Assembly: GCF_000006565.2 (NCBI RefSeq)
Contig: NC_031478.1
Location: 6,769,057-6,833,056 of the forward strand
Reading direction: 5' to 3'
Origin: Toxoplasma gondii ME49
Taxonomy: Eukaryota > Apicomplexa > Conoidasida > Eucoccidiorida > Sarcocystidae
DNA length: 64,000 nt
In this document: in pieces, positions 1-12,643 of the stretch
Position numbering within the stretch: position 1 is the first letter of the stretch
How the letters are laid out: every line of letters begins with the position of its first letter
Translations under genes and position numbers: made by a program
The notes under the pieces: model-generated
Database searches by the model: none
Seen by the model: the letters and a program-made list of their open reading frames with translations, nothing else
Told to the model about the DNA's origin: nothing

Positions 1-86
1 GACGTCTCGCTGGTGGGAAGGACGCGAGTTATCGCGCAAAAACAACCACGGTTCCTTGTCTCTTTCGACCAGAAAAGATACCCGAG

Positions 87-2471
87 ATGATCAAGGCGGT
101 TATCGTGGTGAACAATCACGGGAAGCCGAGGCTTCTCCGTTTCTACGATGGCACCGTGAGTACCGCAATCGCCGGAGTGCGTGAGGAAGAAATGTCTTGC
201 TCACTTGAGGCTCAGATGCTTTGTTCTCGTCGCGCAACTCCGGACGCGGAAATCATTGAGGTCTTGCAGCTCTGTCCTTCCACGTGACGTTTGGGGGGCG
301 GCGGGGGACCTTGAAAAAATGGGTCGAAGCGGCGGTGGCATCGCCGATCTCGGGCGTCGTTCTTTTTGAGGATGTCCAAGTCCACCGATCTGGGGGGTCC
401 TTTTCACTCCCCGCGGGCACTGAAGAGACTCGAATGAGGGGGACGGAGGAGGCGACGGGGAAAAAACGGTAAAATACCAATCTGAAAATGATAAAGTCTG
501 CACAAGAGGGTGTGACATGGTCTTGTCTCAGCAGTTGATTGTTGTAGGCGTAGTTCCCTCGGTTCAACCCAGCAACGGAGGCTCGTGCTGTGCGGTCTGC
601 TTGCCTCGGAAGGTCGCTGCCACAGGAGGGGCAATACTCTTTGAGAGACGGAAATCTTTTTAGCACTGGAATCAACTGAACAACGTACCAGGTGTCCTCG
701 AAACTGTGCTAACACTAAAGAGCTTGAACCTGGAAAGCAAGACTTCAAGATCTAAACTGTAGATCAACTCGTGGTACAGACTCCCCAGAAAAGGCGCAAT
801 ACAAAATGCAATGCAGAGAATCGTCTTCAAGAGTCCAACGTTATCCACGGTGTTCATCTAAATGTGTCTGTGAACAGCCTCACGAGAAGCAGCAGCACAT
901 CCTGAGGCGGACTTACCAGGTGGTCTCGCAGCGACCTGGCGATTCGTCTTGCTGTTTCGCGGAAGACAAGGAGCTCTTCGGCCTCGAAACAAAGATCGTT
1001 TACAGGTCAGACAAAGCGGAGTATTTGCATGCCGGAGTCATCAGGAAATTTGCCGTCTCGATCTCTTAGCGGAATCATGCAGCTTCCGTGGCTCTACAGG
1101 TCTGGGGTATGGAATTGGTCGTAGCGCTTCGGTCTGCGTGGGATTCCTCTGTAGAGCCGTTTCGAATATGTTAACTCCTGTGTGTCTGCGTACACTGCGC
1201 TGAAGCGTCGTCGTGCGTTTCGCTTCTTCAAAGAATGCATCTTCTATATATAGGTGCATGGCATCGTGCAGCAGGTGAAGCGCAGGCGGGCATATGTTCG
1301 AGGGTGTCCTGCGACCCCAGGGGCGTTCACCGAGTCCAAGGTGGGTGATGAACGTATGTTTTTATAAGCAGGCGCATCGTTTTAAAAAGAGCGTTTTCCT
1401 TGTTTCTTGTTTGCCTTCTTGGAGGGCTGTAACTCGGTGTGGATGTCGCTCGTGTCACCCATACGTGTGTTGACTTGAGTGGCAGCATGTGGGTGTGTGT
1501 TGTATGAAGGCACTTTGCAACCTTGTATTTCATCTTCATCACTGACGAGATGGAAAGCGAACTTGGAGTTCTCGATCTTATTCAGGTAGGTCCGTGGGTG
1601 GCGAGCTGTCAGATCCTGGCTTTGTGTCACCTTTGCTGTCGACAGCAACCTTGCTGCTGCTGTTCGTTGGCGACATTCTCAGTTGCAATCGTGGTGAGGC
1701 GGGTATCTCTTCATCTGGAAAAGTGTACAAGCTGGTGCATATCTCGCAGTGTGGCATTTTGGTTTCCACTCAGGTCTTCGTCCAGGTCCTGGATTCGTGC
1801 TTCGAGAATGTGTGTGAACTGGATCTCATCTATCACTTCGACAAGGTGAGCTGTTTAGCGGGAAGGACGCCTGGTGGAGCACTGAGGCACATCGTTGCCA
1901 ATGAAAAGCGAGGGTGACAGGCCCGCAACGAATTACGTTGAGCTTCACTTTCTCTCATCTCGGCATTGCGGTTTAGCGCATGCCGACAAAGACACAAGAT
2001 TCCTCTAATGCTTTTCATGCGGCAGAGGCATAGCAGGAGACTCGGAACCTTTTTGTCGATTCTCTTGCTCACAGGCAAACTTTATTTTGGACGAAATCAT
2101 CGTCGGAGGTAAGACGACTTTCCCTTTAAGCGTGTGACAATCCCTTGGATCGTGGTCGGTGAAGCGGTCGCGCGTTCAGTCGATTACCACTTTCAACAAC
2201 AATTCAGCAGTGGCAAGGAGGGCCCGACGCAGGAAGACGCAAAGTCAGGGGCAACGAAAATTAAGTTTGACATTAAGCGTTTCACATCGAATGGTTTAGA
2301 TTGGTTTAGACTGCGTCGAATCGTGTCTGTGAGCTTGATTCGCTGTGCCAACGTGCATGCAAATGTCCTGCAGGATTGGTCATTGAGACCAATGTCGACA
2401 ACATCCTTCAGTCCATCAGCAGCGTGAAGAAGCTAGTGGACAGCGAAGCCTCTCTGTTCGCTGCGGCTTGA
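87..2471 (+). CDS. AP3S: AP-3 complex sigma subunit
   Basis: This is the small sigma chain of the heterotetrameric AP-3 clathrin-adaptor complex, which sorts cargo from Golgi and endosomes to lysosome-related compartments; in coccidia such routes feed secretory organelles (inference). Exons are 87-155, 878-1005, 1510-1585, 1774-1845, 2075-2108 and 2374-2471. Phases match at every join and give 158 residues, close to animal sigma-3 chains. Recognisable family blocks are MIKAVIVVNNHGKPRL at the N-terminus, KIVYRHFATLYFIF at the exon 2/3 join, ESELGVLDLIQ, CFENVCELDLIYHFDK in exon 4, and GGLVIETNV across exons 5/6. The ATG at 87 gives the conserved N-terminus exactly. The protein ends shortly after the conserved core and lacks the longer C-terminal tail of animal sigma-3. 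All donors are GTRAG or GTCAG type. The next gene on the same strand starts 1.3 kb downstream. Identification is firm. Confidence 0.95.
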
Positions 2472-3800
2472 GGGAATCGAACAACTGGAAATTCCAGGAA
2501 CGTTCAGTTCCGACCCGCATCGGTGCACGTGGGTCGACACTCGACGAACGACTCATACTTTCCGTGGTTTTCGCGAGAGCGTCTATTGGAGTCAAATAGA
2601 TGGGCAGTTTCCTGACAACTAAAAGCAACTTTTTAGGTCGTGGCAGTCAGCTGTCCTCAGGGTAAATATTTGCTGGGGTCGTTGCTCGGGATGCCGGATC
2701 TCCCTCATAATTCAGGTGCGGCAGAAGCCCAGCGGGCCAGTTTCCTCTGACGATGCCCTTTGTGTACATGAATTGTTCATAGATAATTTTCACGGCACTT
2801 TAGGAACATCAAAGTGTCGCAGGGCGTGCATTTTGAGTGTCGTCACGCTGAGAGTTCGAGGGTTGAACCGAATTAACGACATTCCGTACTATCATGTTAA
2901 ACGTGAAGCGTGAAGGGGCACTGACTGCGATCGTAGTCAGACTGTTATCGATCCGCCTAGACAACTCACCACGAATGTGGGATCAAAAGTTCTCCAGAAT
3001 TCTTCGTCCTCTAGTGCGGAGCTGCTGAACGTGGAAATCTGAAAATCTCTAAATGATATTTCATCTTCCAAGCGTTTGCAGCTGCACTGAACACCCGAGC
3101 CGATCTTTCAAACTGGAAGAGGTAGTTAGCTCAAGTGGTTGCCAGGGGTCAAACGAGACGTCAAGGAAAAACCTACCGGGAAACGTCTTGTGAAGATAAC
3201 CGACGCATGCAGGCGTATCCATGGGATCTAGTGTAACGGCCGTATCGTTTCCACCTGTCTGAAACAATGCGTATGATTCATTGGCCGTTAGCCGCTAGTA
3301 TGCATGGATCTATCCATGCAGAATACATGGTGTCTGGTGCTTTGAGACCGTACAATAAACGAGGACAGGAAGCTTCGCTACGTAGGATAACGGTTTTTGA
3401 GGGTGTAACGAAGATATAAAGTCCACGTGTTGCAGTCTAAGGGTCAGATAGTGCGGTGACCGGAAGTAATCGAATAGCTCTGAGACACGGCGCATAACGC
3501 TGCGGAATCAATACTTCTGTCAGGAGTCACGCGCTTGAGTAGAAGATTTCCAACTGCCGTTGAAATTGTGTCACAAAATCGAAATAAAATGACATCGATG
3601 TGGCTAGTCCATGTAGTTGGCTTTGCACGACGGCTCGGGCATGGGGCACACGCGTGTGGCGAGCAGTGCGTTTTCACACAGGGTGCAGATCCCAGCACAT
3701 TTTTATTGTATTTTCAACGTAATCGCTAAACCTATTCCTTGGGAGACTGAGACCGATCCCCAATTCACACTGTTATGAATCTTTTACAAACATCGCTAGC
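2472..3800. other. Intergenic, no gene seen
   Basis: This is the spacer between the AP-3 sigma gene and the secreted-protein gene on the same strand. It should hold the 3' untranslated region of the first and the promoter and leader of the second. I see only short frames with no family resemblance and no consistent splice pattern. Confidence 0.6.
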
Positions 3801-5075
3801 ATGATGGCCTACAATCGGTTCAGTGTTGTGTTAATTGCGGCGGCTGCCTTCGTTTGTGGGCTTCTCCAAATTCCAGGTACGAGAAGAAAAGACGCGGATC
3901 GGTTTCCGTTAGAGACATAGCACATTCCTGCTAAGGATTCTGGCGAAATGCTCAACAAATGTCGTTGAACACACCACCGCTGTCTCTTGAAGTGGTGCAG
4001 AGCATTCCGTGCTAAGTGTTCACGACTCTTGTGTTCAGCTGAATAATGCAGTTCTCCTGTGTCATAACAATTTACCATGTTTCCAGCGTCTCTGTGGCTC
4101 TCCTCAGGTGCTTCTGCTACTGGTGCTCAAGTAGTCAAGAGTTCCGCAAACTCGTCAAGTGATGGCACGGAGCAAAACGCCCGCATGATCAGTATCGAGC
4201 AGATCCAAGATTTATTCACGGCGTTCGTGGGAAGTCAGTTCGCAACAGTGCAGGAGAGACTCGCCGTTGAGGCACTCGTGGACTGGGCCGTCGCAGAAAG
4301 CGAGACTGAAGTTTCCGAGGATCATGGTAATTTTGAGTCAGACGAAAATAGCTTTAATGCGGTCGTCACCAGGGTAGCAAACTCTCTGATAGCAGCCATG
4401 CCTACAGGGGGGGATGGTGAAACGAAGAACTCTTCTGCATCGCGGGGCCAAACTAGTCTGTCGTCCTTCCAAGACATTGAAACGTTGATACAAAAGAAGA
4501 AAGCATTGAGAGATTCCTATGAGAGCGTAGCTGATGCCTTCTGGTCTTTTGTGGAATTTTCTCGAATGCTGCCGCGTGTAACAAAGAACTCTTCGACGAG
4601 CGTTTCCGATTCCTTAGCTGAATTGACGGCGCCGACAACAGTAGCGGTTACGGGAACACCAGGAGAAAGAAATTTCTATCGCCCATCGGCAGGCAATTCC
4701 GAAGTAACTATGTTCCTCAATGTATCGCCGATGGTGCTGCTTAACCGGATTTGTCGAGGCCAGCGAGTGGCCTGCGCCGAGATGTTTCAGCTATCGTTGT
4801 ACAGTGCGATACAAGAAGTTGCAAACGACGACATGTTCACACAGGATCGCCTCAAAATGGGAAATGTGGGACTGCGAGGCTCCGGAGTACAGCAAGCTAT
4901 CATCATTTATGACGATGGTGACCTGCGCTTCGCCGATGTTTTGGAATCCGCGCTAGACGATGTTCAGTTCTGCAGAGAAGATCCTTCACGTCCCATCTGT
5001 CAGACGATCACCGGTCAAACTCTTGCGGAGAGCAATATCACGCCGAAGGTCATAAGCAAACGTGTTATAGAGTAA
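3801..5075 (+). CDS. Orphan secreted protein, two exons
   Basis: Exon 1 (3801-3876) begins with two ATGs and encodes about 25 residues with a strong hydrophobic core (SVVLIAAAAFVCGLL), a typical signal peptide. Exon 2 runs to the stop at 5075. Two acceptors keep the frame: CAG ending at 4086 (exon from 4087, 354 residues) and CAG ending at 4107 (exon from 4108, 347 residues); the second has the better pyrimidine tract. The mature protein is Ser/Thr/Glu rich in its first half and helical-looking around residues 55-190. Two cysteine pairs lie near the C-terminus (CRGQRVAC and CREDPSRPIC). No second membrane segment, GPI signal or known domain is visible, and it lacks the cysteine pattern of SRS surface antigens. 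It is probably exported to a secretory organelle or the vacuole. I do not recognise the family. Confidence 0.75.
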
Positions 5076-6706
5076 TGTTATTATGCTTTCGTACGCTCAA
5101 AGGTTCCACTCGGTGAATGCCTTTTTGTGTTGAGAGGCTCCCACTTCCCTCAACAATGGTTCTTGCTCTTTTGTTGTCTATAACTTGCCACCGCGGCAAA
5201 TCTACGCACGCGACTGCTGGCAAGGATGACAGTCTCTGCACTCTTGTTGCTGGTGCACTCGAAAGAAATAATGTGCATCGTAGTTCGAAATACAGAAACA
5301 TCTGCCACGTGGAACGGTCCCTATCGGCGCACCACTGCTCTAGAGGGGCAGATGCTACAGTCTCAAGGCTGAAAGACTTACAAGTCCCTAGAATGGAACA
5401 CAATCAACGTTGTTACGGAGACGCGAATTCGTGCGCGAGCCGGTACTTCAGAACACAGTTTCTTTTCGTGGTTAGCAGACTCTGTCCGTCCATAGTCTTA
5501 CAGTCAGCAGTTGCACTCCGATCGTCGGCACCGTGTGTCTCGCTGTCTCTAAAACGTTAATGCATATATGGATGAATGCTTAGAGCGAGAGTGATAATGT
5601 AAGTGAGTTGTGCATCTGATTGTTGATTGAGCTGCTACCAAACCAGATGTGGTAATGCAGTGTCCTGACTTTGAAAAACTCACCGGTCTCCAAAACGGAA
5701 CGCTGCCATCATTATGGAGACGCAGATTCGTGAGCGCCCCCTTACTTTTTGACAAGGAAAATTGTTTCGGCGCAGTTGCTTTCGCGCTGTTTCGCTGTGT
5801 CGTCAAAAAACAGGAGGCTTCTGACGCGACATATATTGAAATGAATCCTGTTAAGAAGCGACTTGCGATTTAGTGTACGCCCCGGAGGGGCACACCAGAG
5901 TTTCGGGTGGGGGCGTTGAACACACATTACCGGACAGACGCACGAAAACTCTTGAAGGAAACGTCAAGGTCGACACACGGCATCAAGGAAACCTTGCGGA
6001 GTATCGAACTGGAGTTGCGAAGTGCTCACGATAAGAGAGGTACACAGAAGACCCCGCTACTCAGCGGGTAACGAGCACGCTCACCCACCTTCATGCAGAA
6101 GAACTTTCGGCATGCATCCCCCTATACCGGAGTTGTACGTGGTGGCATAGGCACATAAAACTTGAAGATCTACGCGTGATTCTCGCTCCCCAATTTCCCG
6201 ATGGCCCATTCTCCCTAGGAGTCAGAGAGGCAAGACACATCAGTTCCCCACCCTTGGAGACCTTCCACAATTGCACAGTATAGCGAGGAAACGGCGAAAG
6301 CGCATCGTGCCGCTCCCGACCCCGTCGTTCGAAACTGTGGACATGCGTTTCACTGGCAAACATGACTGTACGGAGAGCTCTGAACGCGAAACGGCACAGT
6401 GAGATCTTTGGTCGGAACGAGAAAACGGGTACGCGCCATGTCACACAGTGGCGTCCTTCGCAGCCCAGCGCGCCTCAGAAATCAACGAGGTGGACGGTTT
6501 GTAAGTCGGCGACACAGGTGGTGTCTATTTGGATTCTTCTGCTTCCGACACAAAAGTATCCAATCGAAAACGTCGCAACACGACCTGGTCTGCTTTCCAG
6601 CTCCATTTCGGTCCAGCGAATTTCCGAAAACGAGAACTAACGTTCGGCATTCCCCGGCACTTGGTTGTAGATCCCTGCATTCGCGAAAAATTGCGAAACT
6701 TCTTTT
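5076..6706. other. Intergenic between convergent genes
   Basis: This separates the 3' ends of the secreted-protein gene (+) and the AP2 gene (-). A 147-codon frame at 5117-5560 starts right after the first gene's stop, but it has no splice, family or compositional support. No RNA gene is evident. Confidence 0.6.
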
Positions 6707-9700
6707 CTAGGTCAAGTCGTGAAAGCAGACTTGCTCAGCCTGCGTCCCAGAGTTCCCCGCAAAGGTGAAGTCTCCGGCTCCACCAGCTGGAAAGCTGTTG
6801 CTGCTGCTGCTTCCACTCGACACCTCGAAGCACGGGTGATCGCGCTCGACGCATGCGTTCATGAGCATGACCATTTGCCCAAAGTCGCGGTTGCCGCCCG
6901 CCGCCGCGGTCGGTGCAGACTTCTTCCCTGGACTGTTCTTCCTGGCGACAATCCCCCCCTCAGGCTGCATGGCCATCAGCGAAAGAAGGCCCTCGTCGCC
7001 CCGATCGCGGACTTTCTTGACCTTCCGCTCTTCGTTCCCCTTCGCCACACTGGCTTCTGCGCAAAGCGCATGGACATCGCCGAGCGCCACTGCCAGCTCT
7101 TGCTCGAGAAGCAGTCGACAGCAGCGGTCCAGCGAGAGAACATCGCTGTTTTGACTCGCGCTCTGCTCTGGACTGCTCTCGAAAGTCTCGACAGTCGCGC
7201 TTCCCCGCTCCGCGCCTCCGGAGCCACTCAGCTCCTTTTCCTGCACGCTCTCTTGCGGCAGCCGCTGCAGGTGGGGCCGACCTTCGACGCGCTCGGTTGG
7301 CGCCGCCTGAGAGGCGCTGTCTGGGAACTTGGCTGGCTGCGGGGTTTGGCGCCCAGTCTCCTTCGGCGGAGACTGAGGGCCTGAAACCACCAGGCCACTC
7401 GCAGGGAACGCAGCAGCTCCGACGGGAGCCTTGAAAACTGCCGCCATCCCCTTTTGAAGCGTATGCGCCTCGCCACTCAACAACTTCTCAAGTCTGCACT
7501 GGCGAGCAAGCTGCCGTGCTGCCTCGTAGCCGTACTTGCCTGAAACGGAACGACACACACGCAAGACACGATACAAATACAGAGCTGAGCTGCGAACAAG
7601 AGCCTCAGAAAATGCGACAGACCCTAATTGGGAATGCATAAAGACCATCGAGTTCTTCATTTACACAACCCCAGCTGCGTGGTAACAACATCCGTGTCTT
7701 CTCTTTCCTCGATAGCGGGGCCTCCAACGCCCAACTCACTACTGGCGAGGGTACGCTCAGCTTGTTTCTACTTATTTCCCCCTCAAGTCTCCGCATAGAA
7801 GACGGTTCGGGTCTAGAGCACCGCGTGCGACTGGCTTAAATGGCTTACCAGCTGACCAGCTGCGCTGATACTCCTTGCCGTTTCGTGACCAGGTGCAGAC
7901 CCAGCGATTGAGAGAGCGGTTGAAGAACACCCCGCGCATGGTTTCATCTTGTCCTGCAGCTGCGATGGCGGCGGCTGTGTTGCTTGCAGCTTCGACTCTA
8001 GCGCCCACAGGTAACCTGTTTGTTGTTCGTCCGTTTTCGGACTTGATTGCTCCAGCGGAATTACCGAACGCGCCGGATGCGCCGCGATCGAGCAGCAGGC
8101 CCGGGAGCTGGGTGCCGGCTTTTCCGTTGGGTGCTGCATGCGCAGGACCCGCCGAATTCGAAGCTGCTCCCCTCTTCTTTCTTCCCTCCCCGGCGGTCGC
8201 AGCAGCTTCCAGGCTCTCAGGCGCGAAGGCCTTCGAGGCACCGCCCGCCTGGTTCAGAGCCAAAAGCACCCGTTGCTCTCCGGCGAGGGGCCCTGCGAAC
8301 TGTCCAGCCTTCTTGCACTCCAAGCGAGTTGCTCCCTGCGCCTTTGCTACGGTGGATTGCTGAAACTCCAAGTCTCCGCCAGCCTTGCTTCCCAATGCCG
8401 TCTTTTTTATCAACTCGGACACCGCAGAAGCGCCGCCGAGTCTGCTGTCGTCAGACGCACTCGCCAAGAACTCGCCCTTCCCTGGAGACAGGACGCCGAG
8501 CCCGAGCGACAAGTCGCCCTTGGTACAGGTGGGAGTTGCATTTCGCAGGAGCGTCAAGAGCTGTTCTTCGCAGCTTCCATTGACCGCGTTGCCTGGCGTA
8601 TCCGCAGCCGCACGCGCGCTCCCGACGGTCCTTCGGCACTTGGCGGGAGGCTCGCGAAGCGCGCTCTCGGAGCCCCACCAGCCTGTTCCGTCGCCGCTGA
8701 AGATGTCACTCCCTCGGGTCTGCACGCATGCAGCCAAGGGCGCCAGATCGCTCGCGCTTCTGCGGCTCCTGCGACTGCTCGCGTTGGTTTCGTCGTCCTG
8801 GCTGCTGGATCGACTGCTTTCGCTCATGTGGCGATCGCCGTCCCCACCAGAGACAGCCACTCGCTCCTCCTTCGCGGACCCCGAGGGCTGCGAAGCCTGA
8901 AGTCCGCCGTTCTGGAGCTTCTGCAACACTTCATCCAGCAGGCGCGTCCCACGTTCAGCCAAAGTCTCGGTGCAACAGTTCTTCAGAATCTCCGCCTGGA
9001 CGCTCGGGTGCCGCCGCTTGTTCACACTCGCAGAGAGGTACAAGTCACCACAAGGGGAAAGACGAGAGGACACGTCTGAGAGAGAGCTGTCGAAAGAATA
9101 GACTCCTGCGTTAACCCCACCGGCGCACGAACGCCCCTCCTGGGTCCCCTGCAGCGACGAGGCGGGAGACGCAGCTGAGCCGGTACTCGCCGAGCCCAGT
9201 TTCTTCTGACTCTTGCGCGACCCAGAGCCGGAGCCCAAGGCGCCCTTCTTCGCGGGCTGCACGAGCGCCGGCGGCGCAGTCCCAAAGTGGACAGCGTCTG
9301 CAGGCACACTCAGATCTTTCTGGCCCCGCTTGCTCCCGCGCGAGTGGCCGAAGAGCGGCAGGCAACTCCCTGCTAACTCTTGAGTCTGTGCAGGATCTCG
9401 ACAGCAGCGGTCGGCACCAGTCGATTCCGCCACTCCGCACCCCGGAGCGCACGCATCAGCGGGCGGCAGAGGAAAGCCACTCCTCGCGAGCTGGTTCGCG
9501 CTATCTTGGTGGCACAGCGGCGAGGAGAAGGCTGACGCCAGCGCCGCTTGCCACGAAGACGCGTTCGAGTAAAAGTCCTCTTTGTGATTTGCACCTTTCA
9601 CGGCCACGGCCCCTGGGAAGAGCTCCGAAGCGAAATCCGACTGCAGAAGAGGCTGTCGCTCCAAGAGAGTCGCGAGAGCTTCCTCTCCGCCAGCTGCTCC

Positions 9701-12643
9701 TGTCTCTCTTTCGGTTGGCGCCCCGCGAGGCCCCTGGTCGAAGGTGACGGCTGGTGCCGCGTCGCCTTCCGTCTGAGCTTCCACCTTTTTCTCAGGTTTC
9801 ACCCGCTGCGGAGAGAAATACGTCCTGGCTGCGTTCTGGGTCACTGCGGAATCTGCCGCGGATTCGCCGTTTCCGGTCCGCCTTTGCGAGGAGAGGAGCG
9901 CACCCTCCTCGAGATCGAAAGGAGATACACCCGTGAGGGAGGCGGCTTCCGAGACGCCGAATCTCTGTCCAGAGACGGACCCACTCGATGGCGAGAGGGT
10001 CGCGTGACTTGGCTCATGCGGGTCATTCTGTTTGCCTCCGGATAATCCCTGCGCGGACACAAGTCGCGAGCTACAGGCCGAAGCGGCCTTCGTACTCAGT
10101 GCGCCTGCGCCTCCCGCCTGGAAAACCCCGTCGCTGTCGAGGCCGGCCAGAGGTCCGAGGAACGAGTCGCCCCCCGAGACAACCTGTTCACCGCCGGTAG
10201 ACACCCGTCGCTCCCCGCCGTTGCCTTGAACCATTTTGTAGAGGCTGTACGCCCGTTCCAGAGAGCCTACCACTTTCAGAAAGCGCCCGACGGGGCACTT
10301 GCTGACCGAGAGGAAGATCGACGCGTTCGGCGGCAAACCCTGCAGAAGCAGAAGTGCGAGAAGAGACCACCCGGCGCTCTTCTCGTTTCCCCGACCTTGG
10401 GCGCAGAGCTCTAGAACCTCCAGCGCTGCAGCGGCGGTCTCGTGCGGGAAGCCTCCGTCGTCCTCGGTCTGCATGGGGGCCTGTTGCGCGGAGTCTGCGG
10501 CGTCCGACGCGGACGCAGCAGAGGGCCCCTCAGCTTTTTTGTGGCATTGAGAAAACAAACTCGACGTGCACAGCGGAGCCATGAGGTCCGCGTAGTGGAA
10601 GAGAGTCGCCTGAGCCTTCGCCGCCAGACGCTGGACATGCCACGCGTAGAATTGGCCTTCGTCTTGGCGCTTCAGAGGGGGCAGGAGCTGACAGGCGTGC
10701 TCGAAAAGTAGCAGAAGCAGCAGCTGCAGGTCGACCAGGAGTTGGTGGGGAATCGCGACTGAACCTCTCGTCTCCGCAGACGCGGCCTCCTCAAACAGCG
10801 CGTCAGAGACGGGTGCAGCCGGCAGCTCAACAGCGGCGAGGTCCGGAGGCACCGGCGGCGGGAGAGCAGCGCCGGGAGAGCGGAGCGAAGCATTGGAGAA
10901 AGGCGGAGAAGCCACTTCGGGTAACTCGGGCGACGAGGACAGAGACGACGGGGCGGCGGGAGAGCCGGATGCAGTCAAGCCAGCCACAGACAAAGACACG
11001 CTCGAACGTCCCGCAATAAGGGACGCTTGCTGTGGTAAGGACACAGCATCTGACCACTGGCCTGCAGGTGCAGCCGCGGATTGCTCACTGGACGCCATAC
11101 TTTCCTTCCTCGTCCACTCGCCGCGGGCCTGGCGGAGCGGGCTGAGGCCGGTCACCTTCTCCACGTCCGCCACCTCCGAGTGTACAGACATGAGCTCGGC
11201 GGGCACAGTTCCGGCCTGCGGTCCGTTCGACGGCAACAGCAGAGACGCGGAGCCGCCCGATACTTGTCCGAGCGACGCGACTCCTGCGCGGTGCCTCTCT
11301 TCGTTCGAATCGCTCGACGACAGGCTGTCCACCACATACGTTTCCGTCGTCCTTCTGGAGTCACAGAGACCTGCGGAGTTTCCGTCCGCTGCTCTTCCGG
11401 GTGCACTCGCCGCACGGTCCCCGTCAGCACTGGCACTTGTGTCCGCAATAGAAACAGGGAACCAATTCGGTCGATTTAGAGGGGTGGCAAAGTTGCTTCC
11501 TTCAGGCTGAACTTCAGCGCTTCTTGAAGACGTCTCGAGAGTCTGCGTGGAAAATGGAGTAGCCACGACAGCCTTCGCGACCAGGGCAGAGCCTTCGGCG
11601 CCAGCGGGCAGGCTGGCACTGCGTTCACGAACTTCGGGACTAGAACTCCTTTCCTGGCGCGAGTGCACACCGCCTTTCGACGCTGGCGCGACGAGAGGAG
11701 TGAGCATCATCAGCATCATTTCCAAACTACTGTCGGCCTCGGAGCCACCAGAAGTCGATCGTCTGTTGGCATGCACCTGCGGGAGGTTCTCAGCACCCTC
11801 GGTCTGAAGTGTCTGTACTGCGGCCGAAGACAGCTGCTCTGAACCACTTCCGGAAACGGCGCTCGTGCCACGAGCGGCAGCTTCCTTCACAAGGCCGACC
11901 AAAGGTTCAGCGTTTCCCGCGAGAGGAATGGCTCTTTGACTACAGACTGGGTCGTTGGAGAAGAAGCAAGAACCTTCGTCCTGGGTGCCGAAACCCACCT
12001 CGGGACCGCAGCACTCCGGCGTGGTGGTAGAGAGGGAAGACGCCCGGCAACTCATCGGCGACTCCAGCCCTTTGAATCCTGGAGGAGCAGACCCGCAGGT
12101 TTTTCTGAAGGCGTTGCTGACGGAGTCGCTTGGAACTTCGGCTTCTGTTTTTTCCAGGGAAACGTGTGCAGGGAACTCTTGGCAGTGCCGAATCTCGTCG
12201 CTCTGCCCAACGAGGTCACCTCCACTCGAGGGAGCGCCGCTGTGGACTGGAAGTTCGCCGAGTTGACCAGTTAGAAGGGCTGCGTCTTTTGCCTTGTCGC
12301 CATCATGTGAATCCGCTGGAGAAGAAGCGTCGCTTTTGGGAGCCACCAGACCGGACAAAGTCGCGTTGCAAGCCGAGCTAATCGAGGGCATACGCGACGG
12401 CGCACGTGAAGTCGCTGGTGCAGTGGAAATGTCGGAGACGATACTCGCGGTCCGACACTTGTCGCTCACAGAGGAAGCCATCTCGTCGGCACTGGAGCTA
12501 AAGGAAAGACTGTTTCCTCGAGTCACCACGTTGGAAATGCTAGACGACGGAAGGCCCAGAAGCGACATGTCTTTCGCCTGCGACACGACAGCTGAGGCTA
12601 GAGGGTCGCCGCCGCAGAGCGGCTGCTTACTGGGGAAGGACAT
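6707..12643 (-). CDS. ApiAP2-domain transcription factor, about 1875 aa
   Basis: This is an apicomplexan AP2-family DNA-binding regulator, expected to act in the nucleus. Exon 1 runs 12643-7849 and exon 2 runs 7539-6707. The phase-1 join falls inside the AP2 domain: GVFFNRSLNRWVCTW and KEYQRSWSA from exon 1 continue as GKYGYEAARQLARQ in exon 2 (domain about residues 1569-1620). The frame is open upstream to 12808, but the first ATG is at 12643 in an AAAATG context, so I start there. A central Leu-rich helical block at about residues 630-695 (LLVDLQLLLLLLFEHACQLL onward, with an FHYADLMAPL end) is followed by a second conserved-looking block to about 800. The tail at 1733-1838 is also helical. 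One of these may be the ACDC-type partner domain often found in ApiAP2 proteins (inference). The rest is Ser/Ala/Gly-rich and disordered. I cannot assign the chromosome-based AP2 name. Confidence 0.95.

Noticed and set aside
5117..5560. 147-codon plus-strand frame with a mildly hydrophobic N-terminal part
   Set aside because: It begins 41 bases after the stop of the secreted-protein gene, so probably in its 3' untranslated region. No splice signals, family match or coding-like composition.
6719..7384. 221-codon frame antisense to AP2 exon 2
   Set aside because: It mirrors a GC-rich coding exon with strong codon bias; a shadow frame.
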